From Candidatus Dormiibacterota bacterium (GTDB taxonomy: Bacteria > Chloroflexota > Dormibacteria > Dormibacterales > Dormibacteraceae): 11,502 bases of DNA. Made by a program: the position numbers and the translations under genes. The notes beneath the pieces are model-generated. The model worked only from the letters and a program-made list of their open reading frames with translations, did no database searches and was not told the origin of the DNA. Below are positions 6,600 to 11,502 of the stretch, in pieces. The stretch spans positions 1-11,502 of the forward strand of contig PLYD01000293.1 in NCBI GenBank assembly GCA_003151665.1, written 5' to 3'. Each line of letters begins with the position of its first letter. The stretch's first letter is position 1.

Positions 6600-7760
6600 G
6601 TGGGGAACCACTTCTTCGAGCGCCTGCGAGAACGGGCGGTGGAAATCCACGTCGAAGACCACCTGCGGTCGCGCCTAGAGCGGGGCGACAAGCTGCGGGT
6701 AAAGCTGGGCCTCGACCCGACGGCGCCTGACCTGCACGTCGGCCACCTTGTGGTGCTCGATGCGCTGCGCGCCTTCCAGGATGACGGCCACACGGTGGTG
6801 CTGATCGTCGGCGACTACACGGCGCTCATCGGCGACCCCAGCGGGCGTTCGGAAACTCGACCAGTGCTCAGTCGCGAGCAGATCGACGCGAATGCGAAAA
6901 CGTATTTCGACCAGATCTATCTCGTGCTCGACCGCGAGCGCACCGAGGTCCACACCAACTCCGAGTGGCTTGGCGCGATGGGCGCCGCCGACGTGCTGCG
7001 GCTCATGGGGAAGGCGACTCTTCAGCAGGTCCTTCAGCGCGAGGACTTCGCCGAGCGGATCAAGGCCGGAACGCCGATCGGCGCTCACGAGGTCCTATAT
7101 CCGTTCAACCAAGCCTATGACTCGGTGGCGATACGTGCCGATGTCGAGATTGGTGGCACCGACCAGCTGTTCAACCTGCTCTTCGGTCGCGAGATCCAGA
7201 AAGCTTATGGTCAGGAGCCGCAAGACATCGCGGTCTTTCAGCTGCTTGAAGGGCTGGATGGCTCGCAGAAGATGAGCAAGTCGTTGAACAACTACATCGG
7301 CCTCACCGAGCCGCCGGCCGAGGTCTACGGGAAGACGATGTCGATCCCTGACTCGCTGACCGAGAAGTACCTTCGTCTGGCCTCAGGCTTGAGCGGCCCC
7401 GAGCTCGACCGGGTGCTGGCGCTGAAGCCTCGGGACGCGAAAGCGGCGCTCGCCAGGCAGCTGGTCAAGCGGTTGTACGGCGACGACGGGGCCGGCAAAG
7501 CGGAGGCCGAATTCGACGCCAGGTTCCGCAAGCGCGAAGCGCCGGAAGAGATGGGCGAGCTCGGGGCCGAGAATCCGGCGGACCTCGTTTCGACCATCGT
7601 CCAGGCCGGTTTTGCCAAGAGCCGGGGCGATGCCCGGCGCCTCATCGACCAGGGCGGGATAAGAATCAACGGCGAGAAGGCGAATCCCGAGTCCAAGCTC
7701 CGCAACGGCGATGTACTTCAGGCCGGCAAACGAAACTTCGTTCGAATTCGCGTGGGATAG
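6600..7760 (+). CDS. tyrS: Tyrosyl-tRNA synthetase (TyrZ-type)
   Basis: This class I synthetase attaches tyrosine to tRNA-Tyr through a tyrosyl-adenylate. The 386-residue protein has the HIGH motif as HVGH (46-49), the region GDYTALIGDPSGRSETRP (71-88), the tyrosine-pocket segment ADVEIGGTDQLFNLLFGREI (180-199), the KMSKS loop at 224-228 and a C-terminal S4 RNA-binding domain at about 325-386 (KSRGDARRLIDQGGIRINGE). The GRSETR block and the sequence around KMSKS fit the TyrZ branch better than the E. coli-like TyrS branch; this is from memory of the families. The start is GTG four bases after the cvpA stop. It has no evident ribosome site, so it probably depends on coupling. No T-box leader can fit in the 4-nt gap. 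Confidence 0.95.
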   Translation: MGNHFFERLRERAVEIHVEDHLRSRLERGDKLRVKLGLDPTAPDLHVGHLVVLDALRAFQDDGHTVVLIVGDYTALIGDPSGRSETRPVLSREQIDANAKTYFDQIYLVLDRERTEVHTNSEWLGAMGAADVLRLMGKATLQQVLQREDFAERIKAGTPIGAHEVLYPFNQAYDSVAIRADVEIGGTDQLFNLLFGREIQKAYGQEPQDIAVFQLLEGLDGSQKMSKSLNNYIGLTEPPAEVYGKTMSIPDSLTEKYLRLASGLSGPELDRVLALKPRDAKAALARQLVKRLYGDDGAGKAEAEFDARFRKREAPEEMGELGAENPADLVSTIVQAGFAKSRGDARRLIDQGGIRINGEKANPESKLRNGDVLQAGKRNFVRIRVG

Positions 7761-7763
7761 AAT
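7756..7763 (+). promoter_or_regulatory. Possible promoter -10 element for the yebC-ruvCAB operon
   Basis: GATAGAAT contains TAGAAT (7758-7763), one base from the consensus TATAAT, and overlaps the tyrS stop codon TAG. A start of transcription near 7770 would give a leader of about 85 nt. No good -35 hexamer is seen 16-18 nt upstream, so this is tentative. Confidence 0.35.
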
Positions 7764-7782
7764 CGTCGAAAGAATGTTCCCA

Positions 7783-7822
7783 CCCCACGAAATCTTCGAT
7801 TTCGCGGGGACCCCGGGGGTCC
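7783..7822 (+). other. Two overlapping strong hairpins in the tyrS-yebC gap
   Basis: Hairpin 1 pairs CCCC (7783-7786) with GGGG (7806-7809) and CGAAATC (7788-7794) with GATTTCG (7798-7804), with one A/C mismatch and a TTC loop. Hairpin 2 is the near-perfect palindrome GGACCCC (7808-7814), G, GGGGTCC (7816-7822). They share bases 7808-7809, so both cannot form in full at once. No T-run follows, so this is not a normal intrinsic terminator. It may structure the yebC leader, protect the upstream mRNA end, or be a chance of high GC. Confidence 0.6.
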
Positions 7823-7853
7823 TCTCCCACGGTTCCTGCCAACTGGCTTCCTA

Positions 7854-8609
7854 ATGTCCGGCCACTCGAAATGGGCGGGCATCAAGCACAAGAAGGCGAT
7901 CGTTGACGCCAAGCGTGGCCAGGCCTTCACCCGCGCCAGCCGCGAGATCCTGATCGCGGCCAAGGAGGGGGGAGGCAACGTCGACGGCAACTTCCGCCTT
8001 CGCCTCGCGATGCAGAAAGCGCGGGAGATCAACATGCCCACCGACAAGATCCAGAACGCCATCAAGCGCGGCACCGGTGAGCTGGCGGGCGAGAAGCTGG
8101 AAGAGATTCGCTACGAGGGCTATGGGCCCGCCGGCGTGGCGGTGATGGTCGACGCCTTCACCGACAACCGCAACCGCACCTCCGCATCCATCCGGCATCG
8201 TCTGTCCAAGTTCGGTGGCAACCTCGGCGAGTCCAACTCGGTGGGGTGGATGTTCGAGCGCAAGGGTGTCATCTCGGCCGACGCAGGCAAGAACGACCCC
8301 GAAGCCGTGGGCCTCGCGGCGATCGAAGCAGGGGCCGATGACGTCCAGGTTGAAGGCAAGTCGGTCGAGGTCACCACTCCGCCCGCTGCTTTTGAGCAGG
8401 TCAAGGCCGCGATGGAGGGCATGGGGGTCACGATCGACAACGCCGAGATCACCATGCAACCGAAGCAGACGGTGGCAGTGGGAGAGGACAAGGCCGCAGC
8501 TGTTCTCAGGATGATGGAATCACTGGAAGAGGACGACGACGTCCAGCAGGTCTACGCCAATTTCGACATCCCAACCAACGTTCTTGAACGCGTCTCAGCA
8601 CAGGTGTAG
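7854..8609 (+). CDS. yebC: YebC/PmpR (TACO1) family protein
   Basis: The 251-residue protein opens with the family hallmark SGHSKWAGIKHKKAIVDAKR and follows with AAKEGGGNVDGNFRLRLAMQ, NMPTDKIQNAIKRGTGE and YEGYGPAGVAVMVDAFTDNR. Later come LGESNSVGWMFERKGVI and a C-terminal LEEDDDVQQVYANFDIP. Family members have been described as DNA-binding regulators (PmpR in Pseudomonas) and, in the mitochondrial homologue TACO1 and more recent bacterial work, as translation factors that help ribosomes through difficult stretches such as polyproline. The sequence does not decide between these. The ATG start is fixed by the conserved N-terminus, yet no ribosome site is visible in the bases before it. The gene sits directly before ruvC, a common arrangement. 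Confidence 0.96.
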   Translation: MSGHSKWAGIKHKKAIVDAKRGQAFTRASREILIAAKEGGGNVDGNFRLRLAMQKAREINMPTDKIQNAIKRGTGELAGEKLEEIRYEGYGPAGVAVMVDAFTDNRNRTSASIRHRLSKFGGNLGESNSVGWMFERKGVISADAGKNDPEAVGLAAIEAGADDVQVEGKSVEVTTPPAAFEQVKAAMEGMGVTIDNAEITMQPKQTVAVGEDKAAAVLRMMESLEEDDDVQQVYANFDIPTNVLERVSAQV

Positions 8610-8623
8610 AACCAGATGGGTAA

Positions 8624-9118
8624 ATGTCGGACGCCGCGAACGGATTAATTCTCGGAATCGATCCCGGGCTCGCCGGCACGGGATTCGCTCTGCTCTCCGG
8701 CTCCAGCCTTGTCCTTTCCTGCAGCACCCTCGTCACCCGGCCCGGACGCGACGGCGCAAGGCTGCTCGCCATCACCCGGCATCTTCGCGAGCTCCTCGCC
8801 GACCATCCGCCCTCGGAGGCGTCGCTCGAAGAACTTTTCATGGGCCGCAACACGTCCAGCGTGATCGGAGTTGCGCAGGCGCGTGGCGCCATCCTCGCGG
8901 TGCTCGAAGAGTGCGGAGTGCCCGTGTTCGAGTACAAACCGAGCCAGGTGAAGATGGTTCTCACCGGCTATGGCAACGCCGACAAGGCGCAGATCGCTCG
9001 CATGCTCGGCGCCCAGGTGAAGGTGCCAGAGGGCCGTGTCGATGCGCACGCGATGGATGCGATCGCCATCGCCGTGTGTCATGCGCGAAGTCGCAAGCTC
9101 GCGCAGGTCGCGCGTTGA
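8624..9118 (+). CDS. ruvC: Holliday junction resolvase RuvC
   Basis: RuvC is a dimeric metal-dependent nuclease that cuts four-way DNA junctions bound by RuvAB. The 164-residue protein shows the RNase H-like fold motifs GIDPGLAGTG (D13 acidic residue), SLEELFMGRN (E69) and VDAHAMDAIAIA (H142 and D145). Together these give D-E-H-D; the third ligand is His where E. coli has Asp (D138), a variant also reported for Thermus thermophilus RuvC. The ATG at 8624 is 14 nt after the yebC stop. An ATG at 8616 is out of frame. The ribosome site is weak (GATGGG just upstream). The gene ends in a 4-nt overlap with ruvA. Confidence 0.96.
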   Translation: MSDAANGLILGIDPGLAGTGFALLSGSSLVLSCSTLVTRPGRDGARLLAITRHLRELLADHPPSEASLEELFMGRNTSSVIGVAQARGAILAVLEECGVPVFEYKPSQVKMVLTGYGNADKAQIARMLGAQVKVPEGRVDAHAMDAIAIAVCHARSRKLAQVAR

Positions 9119-9717
9119 TCGCGCACTTGAGCGGCGTGGTCCGCCGCGCAGGACCCGACTTCGTCATCCTCGACGTTGGTGGCGTCGGCTACCTCGTCAG
9201 CGTCAGTGCGACGACGCGGCAGAAGATTCCCGCACCCGGGGGTGAGTACGACCTTCACATCCATACAGTTGTCCGCGAAGATCAACTCGCCCTGTTCGGT
9301 TTCGCATCGGTGGAGGAGCTCGAGCTTTTCGAGATGTTGATCCAGGTCGACGGAGTCGGCCCGAAGGTCGGCCTCAACATCCTCAGCGCGGCCAGCCTGG
9401 AGATTCTCAAGCGCGCCATCGTCAGCGAAGATCCCGCTCCGATCCGTCGCGCCAGTGGCGTCGGAGCGCGCACAGCCGCCAAGGTCATCATCGAGCTGAA
9501 GCCAAGGCTCGACGCGCTTGGGGAGGTCGAGGTGATCCCGCGGGCCACTGCCCTCGCCAGCGATGGTGTCGTTCCCAAAGCTGTCGAGTCAGCGCTCCGC
9601 AACCTGGGCTTTTCGTCGCAAGAGGCACGGACGGGCCTAGAGTCGGTGGACTGGAGATCGACACCGTCGACGCAAGAGGCGCTGGCATCGGCGCTAAAGG
9701 CGCTCGGTAGGAAATGA
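9115..9717 (+). CDS. ruvA: Holliday junction DNA helicase subunit RuvA
   Basis: RuvA tetramers hold the Holliday junction in a square-planar form and recruit the RuvB motor. The 200-residue protein has an N-terminal OB domain (about 1-63: [33 protein letters not shown]). Two helix-hairpin-helix motifs follow, [13 protein letters not shown] (78-90) and [13 protein letters not shown] (113-125), then an acidic/Ala-rich linker and a C-terminal RuvB-binding domain (about 150-200: [18 protein letters not shown]). The start is TTG at 9115, which overlaps the ruvC stop (TTGA). The open frame runs upstream to 8584, but that part overlaps ruvC and has no family similarity. The M-I-A-H-L-S start matches the family (MIAxLxG). 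Confidence 0.96.
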   Translation: MIAHLSGVVRRAGPDFVILDVGGVGYLVSVSATTRQKIPAPGGEYDLHIHTVVREDQLALFGFASVEELELFEMLIQVDGVGPKVGLNILSAASLEILKRAIVSEDPAPIRRASGVGARTAAKVIIELKPRLDALGEVEVIPRATALASDGVVPKAVESALRNLGFSSQEARTGLESVDWRSTPSTQEALASALKALGRK

Positions 9718-10748
9718 CGGGCACAGCCGGCGACGAGCCGATACTCGACCCGCGCGCCGATGACGACCAGTACGACCTCACGCTGCGCCCTCGGCTGCTG
9801 TCCGAATACGTAGGCCAGGAGCAGGTCCGGGAGAACCTGAGCATCCTGCTCGAGGCGGCGCGGCGCCGAGGCGAGCCGGTGGAGCACGTTCTTTTGAGCG
9901 GGCCGCCCGGGCTCGGCAAGACAACGCTCGCTCACATCATCGCCAACGAGCTTGGCGTGGCGATTAAGGTCAGCTCCGGGCCGGCCATCGATCACCAGGG
10001 CGCATTGGGGTCGATTCTCCTGAACCTCAACACTCGCGACGTATTCTTCATCGACGAGATCCACCGGCTCAGCAGTGTGGTGGAGGAATCGCTGTACCCC
10101 GCTCTGGAGGACTTCAGGTTTGATGCGGTGCTGGGCAAGGGCGTGGGCGCGAGCGCCGCGTCACTCCCACTGCCGCATTTCACGTGCGTGGGCGCCACCA
10201 CTCGCCAGGGATTGCTCAGCGGGCCGCTGCGCGACCGTTTCGGCGCCGTTTACCGGCTCGATTTCTACACGAAGGCGGAGCTCGAGAGCATCGTGAGGAG
10301 GTCGGCGCGCATCCTCGACATCGAGATTCACGACGACGCGGTCGCAGAGATTGCACGCCGTGCGCGCGGCACACCCCGCATCGCGAACCGGCTGCTCCGC
10401 CGAGTGCGGGATTACGCGCAGGTGCGCGGCGATGGGCGCGCGACCGTCGACACGACCAGGCTGGCGCTGGGCATGCTTGAGATCGACGAGCTGGGCCTCG
10501 AGCCGCTCGACCGCCAGCTGCTGGAGACGCTGATCCTCAAGTTCAAAGGCGGGCCGGTTGGGCTCGACACCATTGCCACTTCTCTATCGGAGGAACCGGA
10601 GACGATCGAGGACGTGCACGAGCCCTACCTGATCCAGATCGGGTTCCTGGCGCGCACCTCGAGAGGCCGGGTCGCCACCGAGCTCGCTTACCGGCACCTG
10701 GGCCTGGTCCCCCCGGACCCCGGACCGCAGCAAACCCGCCTACTGTAG
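9714..10748 (+). CDS. ruvB: Holliday junction branch migration ATPase RuvB
   Basis: RuvB forms hexameric rings that pump DNA through the RuvA-bound junction using ATP. The 344-residue protein is full length. After [20 protein letters not shown] come Walker A GPPGLGKT (63-70), Walker [11 protein letters not shown] (111-120), sensor 1 in [20 protein letters not shown] (159-178, also holding the arginine-finger region) and sensor 2 [15 protein letters not shown] (219-233). The C-terminal winged-helix domain ends with [20 protein letters not shown]. The ATG start overlaps the ruvA stop (ATGA), with a GGTAGGA ribosome site just upstream. It completes an uninterrupted ruvC-ruvA-ruvB set. Confidence 0.97.
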   Translation: MTGTAGDEPILDPRADDDQYDLTLRPRLLSEYVGQEQVRENLSILLEAARRRGEPVEHVLLSGPPGLGKTTLAHIIANELGVAIKVSSGPAIDHQGALGSILLNLNTRDVFFIDEIHRLSSVVEESLYPALEDFRFDAVLGKGVGASAASLPLPHFTCVGATTRQGLLSGPLRDRFGAVYRLDFYTKAELESIVRRSARILDIEIHDDAVAEIARRARGTPRIANRLLRRVRDYAQVRGDGRATVDTTRLALGMLEIDELGLEPLDRQLLETLILKFKGGPVGLDTIATSLSEEPETIEDVHEPYLIQIGFLARTSRGRVATELAYRHLGLVPPDPGPQQTRLL

Positions 10749-10758
10749 GGAGAGGGGG
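10748..10758 (+). promoter_or_regulatory. Purine-rich ribosome site before the DUF2905-like gene
   Basis: GGGAGAGGGGG directly follows the ruvB stop. It is the best ribosome site candidate of this junction, yet no ATG, GTG or TTG in the DUF2905 frame lies 5-13 nt after it. In that frame the codons at this distance are TAT (10760), CAA, GAT and ATC (10769). Confidence 0.55.
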
Positions 10759-10768
10759 CTATCAAGAT

Positions 10769-10966
10769 ATCGGGAGACTGCTCCTTGTCTTCGGCGTGCT
10801 GTTGGCCGTGATTGGCGGCAGCCTGATGCTCTTCGGCCGGTTCAACCTGCCCGGCGACTTCACGTTTCGAAGCGGCAGCGTCACGTTTTACGTGCCGATC
10901 GCGACCAGCATCATCCTGTCCGTCGTGCTGACGGTGGTGCTCAACGTGATCTTCCGCCAGCGGTAA
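10769..10966 (+). CDS. DUF2905-like small membrane protein, start codon unclear
   Basis: Translation of this stretch gives about 65 residues: GRLLLVFGVLLAVIGGSLML, FGRFNLPGDFTFRSGSVTFY, VPIATSIILSVVLTVVLNVI, then FRQR. This matches the DUF2905 pattern of two hydrophobic helices around a PGD...F..GN/S.TFY.P.ATSIxLS core. DUF2905 genes are often found near ruvB; their function is unknown. The frame is open from within ruvB but has no usual start at the expected N-terminus. ATC 10769 gives M-GRLLL, matching typical family beginnings, about 10 nt after the purine-rich site. CTG 10778 and GTG 10796 are alternatives, but GTG would lose much of helix 1. A lost G after 10762 (ATG-CAA-GAT-ATC) by mutation or sequence error is also possible. 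The product call is firm; the start is not. Confidence 0.8.
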   Translation: MGRLLLVFGVLLAVIGGSLMLFGRFNLPGDFTFRSGSVTFYVPIATSIILSVVLTVVLNVIFRQR

Positions 10967-11101
10967 GGAGAGTCGAACGCAGGTTGCATACTGTCCGCCC
11001 CCAACCCGGCTGAGCTCGCTCCGCGAGCTGACCCGCCCTCCCCGGCGAGCAGGGAGGGGTTCGTCCGGCTTTAGGCCGGACCTAAGTAGACTTCTCGGGC
11101 T
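10967..11101. other. Non-coding gap with three consecutive hairpins
   Basis: Three perfect 7-bp stems stand in a row. AGCTCGC (11013-11019) pairs with GCGAGCT (11023-11029) with a TCC loop. CCCTCCC (11036-11042) pairs with GGGAGGG (11052-11058) with a 9-nt loop. GTCCGGC (11063-11069) pairs with GCCGGAC (11075-11081) with a TTTAG loop. None is followed by a T-run on either strand. The cluster may end or protect the ruvB/DUF2905 transcript, act as a dispersed repeat, or form the secD leader. No convincing promoter was seen; TACTGT (10989) and TAGACT (11087) are isolated -10-like hexamers. Confidence 0.6.
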
Positions 11102-11502
11102 GTGCAGTTAGTCCTTAGCTGGCCCGTCCGGTTGCTCGTCGTCGCGATCCTGATGTTCTCAGTCTTCATCGACGGGGCCGGCTACATCTACCGGATCGTC
11201 AATCATTACCCGCTCACCGGCAGCGTGCCTGGCCTGCCCCCTAACTTCGGGGGCTGGCAGATTTACATCCACAAGGGCCTGGACCTATCGGGTGGAACGC
11301 ACATCGACTACCTGCTCACCAACTTCCCTGCCGGCCAGTCCCGTGCGGACGTTCAGCAGAGGACCATCTCGGTCATCCTCAAGCGCGTCAACGCCCTTGG
11401 CGTGAGCGAGCCTGAGGTGCGTGGCGCCGGCAACAACAACGATCGGATCACCGTCGACCTTGCCGGGGTCACGGCCGAGCAGGCCCAGAAGACGATCGGC
11501 GC
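11102..11502 (+). CDS. secD: Protein translocase subunit SecD, N-terminal part (cut by window end)
   Basis: SecD with SecF uses the proton motive force to help SecYEG complete protein export. The 133 codons present show a short cytoplasmic start, a first membrane helix at about 11-23 (LLVVAILMFSVFI), then the start of the large periplasmic domain. That domain carries the SecD hallmark GLDLSGGTHIDYLL (59-72) and the P1-type repeat segment VILKRVNALGVSEPEVRGAG, followed by NDRITVDLAGVTAEQAQ. The chosen start is GTG 11102, which leaves a basic residue (R10) before the helix; no clear ribosome site precedes it. TTG 11132 or ATG 11153 would cut into the helix. yajC, commonly upstream of secD, is absent here. 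The 3' part and any secF lie outside the window. Confidence 0.93.
   Translation, partial: MQLVLSWPVRLLVVAILMFSVFIDGAGYIYRIVNHYPLTGSVPGLPPNFGGWQIYIHKGLDLSGGTHIDYLLTNFPAGQSRADVQQRTISVILKRVNALGVSEPEVRGAGNNNDRITVDLAGVTAEQAQKTIG

Noticed and set aside
6593..6600. T-box riboswitch ahead of tyrS, or one ahead of pheS
   Set aside because: The gaps are 4 nt or an overlap, so there is no room for a T-box leader.
7783..7822. Intrinsic terminator after tyrS
   Set aside because: The hairpins are strong, but no T-run follows on either strand, so I list them only as structures.
8584..9114. Upstream extension of the ruvA frame
   Set aside because: It overlaps ruvC throughout, is Arg-rich with no family match, and RuvA similarity begins exactly at TTG 9115.
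1..11502. CRISPR array, tRNA or rRNA genes, insertion sequences, phage or toxin-antitoxin genes
   Set aside because: I saw no spaced repeats, no tRNA-like fold, no transposase or integrase motifs, and no composition break.

Overview
The window is a high-GC bacterial chromosomal segment made almost entirely of housekeeping genes on the + strand, packed with very short gaps or 4-nt stop/start overlaps and using many GTG and TTG starts. The gene set, the high GC, the small DUF2905-like membrane protein after ruvB and the Trp-rich N-terminal motif of the first gene would suit a Chloroflexota or Dormibacterota-type soil lineage or a relative. That placement is inference from general features; no marker in the window settles it.

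Layout. (1) 19-567, minus strand: a small single-pass membrane protein of unknown function. (2) 568-792: a divergent intergenic region that is mostly the leader of the next operon. It holds a clear intrinsic terminator and upstream segments that could form alternative pairings with it. (3) 793-1907: infC-rpmI-rplT (IF3, L35, L20). infC appears to start at the rare codon ATC, as is known for IF3 genes that are autoregulated. (4) 1939-6595: a SpoU/TrmH-type RNA methyltransferase, pheS, pheT and a CvpA-family membrane protein. (5) 6600-7760: tyrS of the TyrZ type. (6) 7761-7853: a non-coding gap with a possible promoter -10 on the tyrS stop codon and two strong overlapping hairpins. (7) 7854-10748: yebC, ruvC, ruvA, ruvB. 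(8) about 10769-10966: a short DUF2905-like membrane protein with no usual start codon at its expected N-terminus. (9) 10967-11101: a gap with three back-to-back hairpins. (10) 11102-end: the start of secD, cut by the window edge.

How the genes work together. The first half serves translation: initiation (IF3), the 50S subunit (L35, L20), probable rRNA or tRNA 2'-O-methylation, and Phe and Tyr tRNA charging. YebC/TACO1 proteins are also tied to translation or transcription control. The ruvCAB block resolves Holliday junctions in recombination repair, and secD begins the protein export accessory complex. I found no phage, transposon, CRISPR, toxin or biosynthetic cluster. The interest lies in control signals: the infC leader and AUC start, the odd start of the DUF2905 gene, the structured yebC leader and the hairpin cluster before secD.
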